NCBI GenBank assembly: GCA_002412555.1
Contig: DHVH01000067.1
Location: 17,403-23,848, forward strand
Origin: Marinilabiliaceae bacterium UBA5213
GTDB taxonomy: Bacteria; Bacteroidota; Bacteroidia; Bacteroidales; Marinilabiliaceae
Direction of reading: 5' to 3'
DNA length: 6,446 nucleotides
The notes below the pieces were generated by a model. The model did no database searches. It worked only from the letters and a program-made list of their open reading frames with translations, and was not told the DNA's origin. Positions 1-6,446 of this stretch are shown here, piece after piece. Numbering within the stretch: the first letter of the stretch is position 1; every line of letters starts with the position of its first letter. The translations under genes and the position numbers were made by a program.

Positions 1-921
1 GCTTTGAAGGTTAATGGGAAGGATTTTGTGGATGAGTCGGGCAAAGTTGTTCGGCTTGAAGGGGTGAGTTTTGCAGACCCTGACAAACTTGAGAAAGAAG
101 GTCGATGGGATGAAAGAATTTTTCGGGAGGCCAAAGATTGGGGAAGTAATGTTATTCGATTTGCCATACATCCTTACACATGGCGCTACAGAGGAAGTGA
201 GGCTTATTTGACCATGCTTGATCAGGGTGTGGACTGGGCAACTAAGAATGAACTTTATGTAATCATTGATTGGCACTCTATAGGTAACATGGTTTCTGAT
301 GCTTATCCTCATTTTAATTATGCAACTTCCTGGAAGGAAACGGTTCAGTTTTGGCAATTAGTTGCCGAAAGATACAAAGGAAACACTACAGTGGCGCTTT
401 ATGAGCTGTTTAATGAACCAACGGCACAGGGGGCGTATTTAAGCTGGGAGTCGTGGCGCCCAGTCATGGAAGCGCTTATCGATGAGATTGATGCCATTGA
501 TACTGAGAAAATAAAATTAGTCGCCGGAATGGACTGGGCGTATCTTCTGGATGAGGTCATTGAGCATCCTGTTAACCGTCCAAATGTTGCTTATGTGACG
601 CATCCTTATCCGCAGAAACGAGAGCGTCCATGGGAGCCTTCGTGGGAAGCCGATTGGGGACATGTGGCCGCACATTATCCCATAGTAGCCACTGAATTTG
701 GTTATGTTATAGAAGGTGAACGTGGTGAACACATCCCTGTTGTTGGTGATGAGGTATACGGGCAGGCCATTATTGATTTTTTTGATGAGCGTGGTATTTC
801 ATACACCCTATGGTGTTTTGATCCGTCCTGGTCGCCGGCAGTGTTTGAGGACTGGGACTTTAATTTGTCCCGACAGGGCCAATTTTTTAAGCATGTGATG
901 CAACGAAATATAACTGAATAA
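1..921 (+). CDS. GH5-family glycoside hydrolase, 5'-truncated by window edge
   Basis: Cellulase-superfamily (GH5) enzyme that hydrolyses beta-1,4-type glycosidic bonds by the retaining mechanism. The reading frame is open from base 1, so the start codon and any signal peptide lie outside; the TTG at base 4 is an internal Leu codon, not a convincing start. Numbering residues from that codon, all eight classical GH5 positions are visible: R52 (NVIRF), H91 (IIDWHS), N137-E138 (LFNEP, acid/base), H200 and Y202 (THPYP), E231 (VATEFGY, nucleophile) and W270 (TLWCF). The first visible residues, VNGKDFVDESGKVVRLEG, are the usual entry strand of a GH5 barrel, so about 305 residues cover nearly the whole catalytic domain. 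It ends in QFFKHVMQRNITE with no T9SS sorting domain or C-terminal binding module. The next gene starts 71 bp downstream on the same strand with no obvious terminator between, so co-transcription is likely. The subfamily and substrate (cellulose, mannan, xyloglucan) cannot be assigned by eye. Confidence 0.93.
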   Translation, partial: ALKVNGKDFVDESGKVVRLEGVSFADPDKLEKEGRWDERIFREAKDWGSNVIRFAIHPYTWRYRGSEAYLTMLDQGVDWATKNELYVIIDWHSIGNMVSDAYPHFNYATSWKETVQFWQLVAERYKGNTTVALYELFNEPTAQGAYLSWESWRPVMEALIDEIDAIDTEKIKLVAGMDWAYLLDEVIEHPVNRPNVAYVTHPYPQKRERPWEPSWEADWGHVAAHYPIVATEFGYVIEGERGEHIPVVGDEVYGQAIIDFFDERGISYTLWCFDPSWSPAVFEDWDFNLSRQGQFFKHVMQRNITE

Positions 922-950
922 GCCTGTTGCTTTTTGATCAACTAAAGTGT

Positions 951-976
951 TTTGTATTAATTATTACTTATGTTTC
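951..976 (+). promoter_or_regulatory. possible Bacteroidota-type promoter before the CBM9 gene (weak)
   Basis: TTTG at 951-954 and TATGTTTC at 969-976 resemble the Bacteroidota -33 (TTTG) and -7 (TAnnTTTG) elements; the -7-like box matches in all but its last base. The spacer is only 14 bp, whereas about 19 bp is usual, and the region is AT-rich enough for chance matches. The gene may simply be read through from the GH5 gene upstream. Confidence 0.2.
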
Positions 977-992
977 ATTTAAATTTTTTACT

Positions 993-2084
993 ATGAAAAA
1001 AATTTTATTCTTATCTGTTTTTGCTTTTATGGCGACCTCCCTGTTTGCACAGGTGGATGCAGACCTGGTTATTAAAAAAGGGGTTGACATTGCGATTAAT
1101 GGTATTGAAGACGACGCGATTTGGGCAGTAATTGATCCGGTGCCCATTGTCAAACCTTTTAATTCGGATCCCAATAATCCACTTGGTGCTGAGAATCCTA
1201 CTTTAGGACCGGCAGGAAGTACTTATTTTAAAGTTTTTTACACGGATACTTACATTTATCTTCTGGTAAATGTGAACGACGATGTTCTTGTTCCTTATTG
1301 GAATTCAGTTGATTTTCCGAATAAGCCCGGTGACAGCTGGAAATATGATAAGGCAGAGTTCTATTTGGATGTTAACCATGTGTTGAAGGATGGCAATGGT
1401 CCCGCTTGGAATGGCGGTGCACAAGATGCCGGTCACCATCAGTTTGCTCCATATATTGCCCCTATCGTAACCAGGGCCGACGGCGTAAGTACTTATGATG
1501 AAACAGATCCTGTTTGGGGAACTATTTATGAGAATACTAGAGATGCCAATTTTAACGGTTTTAGTGAAAATAACACCTATGCCTTTAGCCAAATTGGAAC
1601 AACCGGTTATGTTTTAGAAGCACGTTTTGCCATTTCCGGTTTAACCAACACCGCTGGTGACACGTTTACCGCTGAAACGCTTCAGAACCTTCCAGAGGGG
1701 GTTGGTATAGATGTTACCATTGCCGACAATGATGGAGCTGGCAGACAAAGGGCTGTTTGGATGAATGACGGACCTGCTGAGTCGTACAACAATATGGACA
1801 ATTGTGGTGTGGCTGTATTTAGTACTGAGGAACTAACAGTTGGGTTATTAAATCCTAAAGCGCCTGTTGCAACGGTGTCTGTTTATCCAAATCCTGTTCA
1901 AAGTGTCTTAAATGTTAACGGTCTGTTTGATCGTGCGCTCATTTTTAATGCTGGCGGACAAGAAGTTAAATCTATAGGCTATGGTAATGCTATTGACGTA
2001 AGCCATCTTCAGAGTGGACTTTACATTGTTCATGTATATGAGAAGGATGTGCTGGTTGGTGTTGCCAAGTTTACCAAGAATTAA
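993..2084 (+). CDS. secreted CBM9-like carbohydrate-binding protein with T9SS type A sorting domain
   Basis: A 363-aa exported binding protein with no recognisable catalytic domain. Residues 1-19 form a signal peptide (MKK, hydrophobic core, cleavage near SLFA-Q). Residues about 26-278 resemble the family 9 carbohydrate-binding (CBM9/DOMON-like) fold: an opening NGIEDDAIW (37-44), an EFYLDVNH strand (122-129), YVLEARFAISGL (206-217), and the G-x-D-x-x-IADNDGAGR...W stretch (238-256) typical of the family. Residues about 296-363 are a type IX secretion C-terminal domain: VYPNPV (297-302), then IDVSHLQSGLYIVHVY (334-349) and a terminal KFTKN. The Sec system should therefore export it to the periplasm and T9SS to the surface or medium. 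The ATG at 993 is chosen because it puts the signal peptide at the N-terminus; the frame stays open upstream to 927, but that extension would add 22 residues in front of it. No Shine-Dalgarno sequence is seen, as is usual in this phylum. It lies between a GH5 gene and susC/D, so a role in holding plant or algal glycan at the surface is inferred; the exact ligand is unknown. Confidence 0.88.
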   Translation: MKKILFLSVFAFMATSLFAQVDADLVIKKGVDIAINGIEDDAIWAVIDPVPIVKPFNSDPNNPLGAENPTLGPAGSTYFKVFYTDTYIYLLVNVNDDVLVPYWNSVDFPNKPGDSWKYDKAEFYLDVNHVLKDGNGPAWNGGAQDAGHHQFAPYIAPIVTRADGVSTYDETDPVWGTIYENTRDANFNGFSENNTYAFSQIGTTGYVLEARFAISGLTNTAGDTFTAETLQNLPEGVGIDVTIADNDGAGRQRAVWMNDGPAESYNNMDNCGVAVFSTEELTVGLLNPKAPVATVSVYPNPVQSVLNVNGLFDRALIFNAGGQEVKSIGYGNAIDVSHLQSGLYIVHVYEKDVLVGVAKFTKN

Positions 2085-2139
2085 GCAGCTGATTTTTTCT
2101 ATCTAATCAACTGTTCTTTTTTTAGATTGTGTGTTTTTC

Positions 2140-2175
2140 ATAATGTAGGTTCATTTTAAAATGAACCTACATTAT
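2140..2175. repeat. perfect 36-bp palindrome; possible terminator or operator
   Basis: The arm ATAATGTAGGTTCATTTT (2140-2157) is followed at once by its exact reverse complement (2158-2175), so two 18-bp arms meet with no spacer. As RNA it could form a 16-bp stem with a UUAA loop. It starts 56 bases after the stop of the CBM9 gene and ends 88 bases before the susC start. A terminator separating the two transcripts is the simplest reading. However, no uninterrupted U-tract follows the stem directly (the next bases are TCAGACCTTTGTCTCTTTT), so it is not a textbook intrinsic terminator. A binding site for a dimeric regulator just upstream of the susC promoter region is the alternative. Confidence 0.9.
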
Positions 2176-2182
2176 TCAGACC

Positions 2183-2209
2183 TTTGTCTCTTTTAATGGT
2201 TTAACTTTC
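2183..2209 (+). promoter_or_regulatory. possible susC promoter (weak)
   Basis: TTTG at 2183-2186 and TAACTTTC at 2202-2209 resemble the Bacteroidota -33 and -7 (TAnnTTTG) elements, with one mismatch at the last base of the -7 box. The 15-bp spacer is shorter than the usual 19 or so. The position, between the palindrome and the gene, would leave a leader of about 50 nt before the ATG at 2264, which is plausible for a susC transcript. Confidence 0.25.
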
Positions 2210-2263
2210 TAGGCGGTTCAGTGAAAAAGCAACAGAAGTTTATATCAATACAAGTTTAAATTT

Positions 2264-5200
2264 ATGAGAAAAAATCATGTAAGTGAGGATGCCCTCCGGC
2301 ATGCCTCAAAGAAATCTTATCGGTTGATCCGAGTATCACTGATGTGTTTTGTTTTCGGACTTTCGCTGTATGTTGCAAAAGCAGAAAGCTTGTATGAGGA
2401 TGTTGTTCTTTTACAGCAATCAGGGGCAGTTGTTTCGGGACAGGTTTTTGATACCAATGGTAATACGATTCCAGCAGCCACCGTGGTCATCAAAGGTACT
2501 ACAAGTGGAGCAGTGACTGATGTCGATGGAAATTATTCAATTCCCAATGTGTCTGAAAATGACATATTAGTCATAAGTTGTTTGGGAATGGAGACCAGGG
2601 AAGTAGCGGTGAATGGGCGTTCTCAGGTTAATGTAGTTCTTAATGATGATAGTGTAGGGATTGACGAGGTGGTAGTGGTGGGATACGGTTCTCAGAAAAA
2701 GGTAAATCTCACCGGTTCTGTTTCAACGGTTAAGATCGATGACCAGTTAACAAGTCGATCATTACCGAATGTATCGATGGCCTTGCAAGGTAAGGTAGCC
2801 GGTTTGGCAATTAGCCAAAACTCAGGCATGGCTGGACGAAATGATGTACAAATGCTTGTCAGAGGTATGGGTACTGTAAATAATGCCAATCCCTTAGTCG
2901 TAGTGGATGGTATGCCCGGAGTTGATATCAACAGAATTAACATGGATGATATTGAGAGCATCTCAGTTTTAAAGGATGCTGCATCAGCCGCAGTTTATGG
3001 TTCCCGGGCCGGTAACGGGGTTATTCTGATCACTACAAAATCAGGAAAAAATCAAAAAGAAACGAAAATTAATGCTTCTGCTTCTTATACCATGGGTTTT
3101 CCTACCCATGCCTGGGAGATCATGCCTGATTACCCCAGGACTTTAACTCTTCAACAGCGCGATGCGGCAGTTCAAACGCTTCCATCTCAGTTCAGATTTA
3201 AGGATGGAACCATTGATCAATGGATGGCATTGGGAATGATTGACCCGGTAAGGTATCCGGGTACCGATTGGTACGATGTTATTCTTAGAGATGCATCTAC
3301 TCAAAAGTATAACGTTTCTGCCTCAGGGGGAGGCGATAATATCAATTTCTTTATGTCCATTGGCGTTCTGGACGAAAAGGGACTGCTTATCAATAACGAC
3401 TTTACACGCTATAATGGCCGAATAAATCTAGATGCCAAATTGCATCCAAAGGTGAATGCCGGAGCCAGATTTGATGGCAACTGGTCAGAATTGCTATATG
3501 CTGCGGGTGTTGGTGAATTCAATGGTTCCATTGATGGAAATAGCATGCGCTTTGCCATAGCCGGTATAACTCCTTACGATCCTGCTACCGGACGATACGG
3601 TGGAGTAATGGCTTATGGGGAAGATCCAATGGCAGCTAACCCTTACAATTCTTATACGACTCGCTTAACGCCACAGAATAGGCAGGAAGCCAATACGGGT
3701 GTTTATTTAGACTGGATGCCGCTAAAGGGGCTCACAGCACGTGTTGATTATGGTATAAGTTATTACAATGATTTTCGTTACGAAGCCAATATGCCTAGTC
3801 GTGCCTATAACTTTCAGACAGATTCTTATGGTTCCCGGTATTATACAGACAATAATGCTGGCATCACCAACTGGACCAATACAGGCCATAAAACGCAGTT
3901 TTCCGGTAGGCTGAATTACGATTGGGCAATCAATGAACATCATGAGGTCAATTTAATGGGTGCCTACAGTGAGGAGTATTGGTATGGTCGCCATCAGATG
4001 TCAGGCCGCTTAAATCGCATCCACCCCATATTGCATGAAATTGATGCTGCATCACCCGAAAACCAGTCTACAGGGGGCAACTCTTCTTCAGAGGGATTAA
4101 CCTCTTACATTGGGAGGGTCAATTACATTGCCTTTAGAAAGTATTTATTGGAGGGAAATATCAGATACGATGGTTCCTCAAAATTTTCTGATGGTCATAG
4201 ATTTGGGCTATTCCCTTCGGTTTCAGTTGGCTGGATTCTTTCGGAAGAAGGTTTTATCCGTGATCGGGTGGGGGATTGGTTGTCCAATGCCAAGTTGAGA
4301 GCCTCCTATGGTAGTCTGGGTAATAACAGTGGAGTAGGCAGGTATGAACAAAGAGAAACGTTAAGTCCTGCGCATTATATTCTTGATGGAGGAGTAGCCT
4401 TAGGATATAATAATTCGAAAATGATCAATCGGGAGTTTTCGTGGGAAGAAACTCGTGTCGCCAACTTCGCGTTGGACCTTGGTTTTTTCCGTCAGAAGTT
4501 AGCTGCCGAAATAGAATATTATGACCGTTTTACTACGGGAATGATTAGACCTTCAGATATGTCGATACATCTGACAGGTGCCTATCTTGCACCAAGAAAG
4601 AATATTGGGGATATGCGCAATAAAGGAGTCGATGTCAATTTAACCTGGCGTGAGAAAGCCGGTGATTTTGATTATTCGGTCAATCTAATTGCTTCTTATA
4701 ATATCACAGTATTGGAAAAATGGAATGAATATTTGGGTCGTGGAGCCACTAGCTCTGATAAACATGTGTTTGTTGATATGCCCTATGATTATGTGTATGC
4801 CTATGAGACAATTGGTATTGCACAAACCTGGGAGGACGTTTTCAATGCTACCCCACAGGGTGCCTCACCAGGAGATTTGTTGTACAAAGATCTTAATGGG
4901 GATGGAAAAATAGACGATAATGACATGAGAGCATACCCGGATATACAAAGAGACAGGCCTACTACTAATTTGGGCCTGAACGCAAGTATTGCCTGGAAAG
5001 GATTTGACTTAGGAGTCATGTTTCAAGGAGCTGCCGGAAGAAAGACTTTTTGGCTCACAGCGAATAATAATGCTGATGTGCTGAATGAGCGGGCGGCATT
5101 GACCTGGGATCACTGGAATTTGCCCTGGTCATGGGAGAACAGAGATGGAGAATGGACACGTTTGGGTGGGACTGGTAACCGAAGACCTTCCACTTTCTAC

Positions 5201-5425
5201 CTTGATAATATGGCTTATTTAAGATTGAAAAACATCCAATTGGGATACAATGTTCCAAATCGTCTTTTAAGTCGTGTTGGAGTGAGTTCGTTACGCATAT
5301 ATAGTTCGATGGATAATTTATTGACTTTTACGAAGTTTAGAGGCCTTGATCCCGAAAAGAGTAATGTTAATGATGGGTATCCACTCGTGAAATCTTTCAC
5401 CTTCGGGGTTAATATTGGGATATAA
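2264..5425 (+). CDS. susC: SusC/RagA-family TonB-dependent outer-membrane transporter
   Basis: A 1053-aa outer-membrane beta-barrel that imports oligosaccharides using TonB-ExbB-ExbD energy, working as a complex with the SusD lipoprotein encoded next. The N-terminus has a long polar n-region and a hydrophobic signal segment (about 21-40, ending near VAKA). A carboxypeptidase-regulatory-like domain follows (about 56-127: VSGQVFDTNGNTIPAATVVI to VNVVLND), then the TonB-box region IDEVVVVGYG (133-142), the plug (about 145-260) with PLVVVDGMPGV and the SusC hallmark LKDAASAAVYGSRAGNGVI (236-254), and then the barrel to a C-terminal FTFGVNIGI. A late loop contains DLNGDGKIDDND (from residue 876), an EF-hand-like calcium loop common in SusC proteins. 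The length is normal for the family and the frame is intact. There is no STN domain before the carboxypeptidase-like domain, so ECF-sigma/anti-sigma signalling is not indicated. The ATG at 2264 follows an AT-rich leader without a Shine-Dalgarno sequence; Met27 is a possible but poorer start because it would trim the signal peptide's basic region. The symbol denotes the family; the substrate need not be starch. Confidence 0.97.
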   Translation: MRKNHVSEDALRHASKKSYRLIRVSLMCFVFGLSLYVAKAESLYEDVVLLQQSGAVVSGQVFDTNGNTIPAATVVIKGTTSGAVTDVDGNYSIPNVSENDILVISCLGMETREVAVNGRSQVNVVLNDDSVGIDEVVVVGYGSQKKVNLTGSVSTVKIDDQLTSRSLPNVSMALQGKVAGLAISQNSGMAGRNDVQMLVRGMGTVNNANPLVVVDGMPGVDINRINMDDIESISVLKDAASAAVYGSRAGNGVILITTKSGKNQKETKINASASYTMGFPTHAWEIMPDYPRTLTLQQRDAAVQTLPSQFRFKDGTIDQWMALGMIDPVRYPGTDWYDVILRDASTQKYNVSASGGGDNINFFMSIGVLDEKGLLINNDFTRYNGRINLDAKLHPKVNAGARFDGNWSELLYAAGVGEFNGSIDGNSMRFAIAGITPYDPATGRYGGVMAYGEDPMAANPYNSYTTRLTPQNRQEANTGVYLDWMPLKGLTARVDYGISYYNDFRYEANMPSRAYNFQTDSYGSRYYTDNNAGITNWTNTGHKTQFSGRLNYDWAINEHHEVNLMGAYSEEYWYGRHQMSGRLNRIHPILHEIDAASPENQSTGGNSSSEGLTSYIGRVNYIAFRKYLLEGNIRYDGSSKFSDGHRFGLFPSVSVGWILSEEGFIRDRVGDWLSNAKLRASYGSLGNNSGVGRYEQRETLSPAHYILDGGVALGYNNSKMINREFSWEETRVANFALDLGFFRQKLAAEIEYYDRFTTGMIRPSDMSIHLTGAYLAPRKNIGDMRNKGVDVNLTWREKAGDFDYSVNLIASYNITVLEKWNEYLGRGATSSDKHVFVDMPYDYVYAYETIGIAQTWEDVFNATPQGASPGDLLYKDLNGDGKIDDNDMRAYPDIQRDRPTTNLGLNASIAWKGFDLGVMFQGAAGRKTFWLTANNNADVLNERAALTWDHWNLPWSWENRDGEWTRLGGTGNRRPSTFYLDNMAYLRLKNIQLGYNVPNRLLSRVGVSSLRIYSSMDNLLTFTKFRGLDPEKSNVNDGYPLVKSFTFGVNIGI

Positions 5426-5432
5426 TAAACAC

Positions 5433-5437
5433 AGGAG
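5433..5437 (+). promoter_or_regulatory. Shine-Dalgarno-like AGGAG before susD
   Basis: AGGAG lies 3 bases before the susD ATG at 5441. The two other gene starts in this window have no such motif, and Bacteroidota generally initiate without one. The gap of 3 bases is shorter than the usual 5-9. It may assist re-initiation after susC termination or be chance. Confidence 0.35.
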
Positions 5438-5440
5438 ATT

Positions 5441-6446
5441 ATGAAAAAAAATAGATTCAAATCAATAGCTATTGGCTTGTTGGCAAGCTTTTCACTGGTT
5501 CCTGTTGCATGTACAGATGATATTTTGGAACAGATTCCCTCCGGAGAGTTGGATGCCGGGGAATTCTGGCAGACAGAGGAGGATGCAACAAATGGACTGA
5601 TGGGTGCTTACAATCATGTGAGAGGCCTTTTTGACAGAGACTATTATTTAGACGGCCATGGTGAATATACTTTTGTCAGGTCTGGTGACGGACAGATGAG
5701 TATTAGTTCAACTGGGAATGTTACCAGGGGTGGAGCAGCTTATTTTAGAGGGTTTTACTATCCTGATCCATACTATGGAAATCAGGGATACGGTTCTGCT
5801 TTTGATAACTATTATAAGTATGCTTACGGAGGGATACATCGCGTTAACTATGTCATTGATAATACCAAGAGGCTCTTATCCAACGCGACGCCTGAGTCTG
5901 CTAAAGAATTAGAAGTCATAATTGGTGAAGCTCGCTTGTTGCGGGGAATGATTTATTTTAGGTTGATCTCTATGTGGGGTGATGTGCCTTATATAGGCAA
6001 AGTGGTTTATGACAATGAGGAGGTCGCCAATATTAGTAGGAGTCCGATTAATGTCATTAAAGACTCAATCATTTCGGATTTCTCTTATGCATTGGAAAAG
6101 CTTCCGCCTGAAGCATCTCAGCAAGGTAGGGCTGCCCAGCCTGCAGCATTGGCCTTTAGAGGGAAACTGCATCTGTATTGGGCTTCATGGAATGATTATG
6201 GATGGCCCGAATTGAAGGATTTTGTTCCAAATGAACAGGAGGCTATTTCTTCCTACACAGCTGCTGCCGCAGATTTTAAAAGAGTAATTGAGGATTATGG
6301 ACTTGATTTGTTCAGGAATGGTGAGCCTGGTGAATGGGGAGAAATGGGAAAGGCAGATGTGCTTCCTAATTACTATTATTTGTTCACCTCGCAATTTGGT
6401 AATGATAATTCTGATGGGGAGATGGTTATGACCTTTAATCATGGTG
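5441..6446 (+). CDS. susD: SusD/RagB-family glycan-binding lipoprotein, 3'-truncated by window edge
   Basis: Surface lipoprotein that captures oligosaccharides and closes over the SusC barrel as a lid. The frame is open to the window end, giving 335 visible residues; family members usually run about 500-650, so the C-terminal part is missing only because the window stops. Residues 1-23 are a lipoprotein signal peptide with the acylated cysteine at C24 (PVAC); the Pro at -3 is slightly off the usual lipobox. The TDD that follows fits the acidic signal for surface export of Bacteroidota lipoproteins. The family start DILEQIPSGEL (27-37) and FWQTEEDATNGLMGAYN (42-58) are clear. The TPR-like hallmark EARLLRGMIYFRLISMWGDVPYI spans 163-185. 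It is followed by R-S-P-x-x-V-I-x-D-S-I-I-x-D (200-213), ALEKLP (217-222) and a GRAAQPAALAFRGKLHLY helix (229-246). It begins 15 bases after the susC stop on the same strand, the classic co-transcribed susC-susD arrangement. The bound glycan cannot be told from sequence. Confidence 0.95.
   Translation, partial: MKKNRFKSIAIGLLASFSLVPVACTDDILEQIPSGELDAGEFWQTEEDATNGLMGAYNHVRGLFDRDYYLDGHGEYTFVRSGDGQMSISSTGNVTRGGAAYFRGFYYPDPYYGNQGYGSAFDNYYKYAYGGIHRVNYVIDNTKRLLSNATPESAKELEVIIGEARLLRGMIYFRLISMWGDVPYIGKVVYDNEEVANISRSPINVIKDSIISDFSYALEKLPPEASQQGRAAQPAALAFRGKLHLYWASWNDYGWPELKDFVPNEQEAISSYTAAAADFKRVIEDYGLDLFRNGEPGEWGEMGKADVLPNYYYLFTSQFGNDNSDGEMVMTFNHG

Noticed and set aside
4..6. TTG as the start codon of the GH5 gene
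   Set aside because: The frame is open to base 1, no signal peptide or leader is visible, and the first residues already match the interior of a GH5 domain, so the gene is cut by the window edge.
927..992. In-frame upstream extension of the CBM9 gene starting at a TTG codon at 927
   Set aside because: It would put 22 residues before a clear MKK signal peptide that starts at the ATG at 993, and the extension looks like translated AT-rich leader.
1305..1592. Antisense open frame of 95 codons opposite the CBM9 gene
   Set aside because: It lies wholly inside a well-supported coding region, and its translation shows no recognisable family or signal; it is a shadow of the sense frame.
2101..2127. 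Short inverted repeat ATCTAA (2101-2106) and TTAGAT (2122-2127)
   Set aside because: A 6-bp AT-rich stem with a 15-nt loop is within chance expectation in this composition.
4889..4924. DLNGDGKIDDND loop in SusC as a possible separate calcium-binding or dockerin module
   Set aside because: This single EF-hand-like loop is common in the C-terminal half of SusC proteins, and there is no second repeat as a dockerin would have.
5215..5460. Antisense open frame of 81 codons across the susC-susD junction
   Set aside because: It overlaps the conserved SusC C-terminus and the SusD start, and its hydrophobic N-terminus comes from the reverse complement of the A-rich SusD signal-peptide codons.
5718..6215. 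Two short + strand open frames (5718-5912 and 6009-6215) inside susD
   Set aside because: Both are out of frame with the clear SusD translation, which runs without a stop from 5441 to the window end.

Overview
The window looks like part of a polysaccharide utilization locus (PUL) from a member of the Bacteroidota. Three things point there: an adjacent susC/susD pair, a secreted protein ending in a type IX secretion (T9SS) type A sorting domain, and AT-rich leaders without Shine-Dalgarno sequences ahead of two of the three visible start codons. A T9SS-dependent cargo together with a SusC/D pair suggests an environmental or marine-type lineage (Marinilabiliales, Cytophagales or Flavobacteriia-like) rather than a typical gut Bacteroides. 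This placement is inferred from family features, not from a search.

All genes lie on the + strand. Bases 1-921 hold the 3' part of a glycoside hydrolase family 5 (GH5) gene, cut by the left edge, with all eight classical GH5 active-site residues present. Bases 993-2084 encode a 363-aa exported protein: signal peptide, CBM9-like carbohydrate-binding domain, T9SS C-terminal sorting domain. A 179-bp gap (2085-2263) follows and contains a perfect 36-bp palindrome. Then comes a complete SusC-type TonB-dependent outer-membrane transporter (2264-5425). Fifteen bases later a SusD-type glycan-binding lipoprotein begins (5441) and runs off the right edge.

The inferred workflow is as follows. The GH5 enzyme cleaves a beta-linked polysaccharide (cellulose, mannan, xyloglucan or similar; the sequence does not fix which). 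The CBM9/T9SS protein binds glycan at or beyond the cell surface. The SusD lipoprotein captures oligosaccharides, and SusC imports them using TonB energy. The SusC has no N-terminal STN signalling domain, so direct control through a cognate anti-sigma/ECF sigma pair is not expected, and no regulator gene lies in the window.

I see no mobile element, tRNA, rRNA, CRISPR array or phage gene. The window is a fairly conventional PUL segment. The one non-coding structure that stands out is the 36-bp palindrome between the CBM9 gene and susC.
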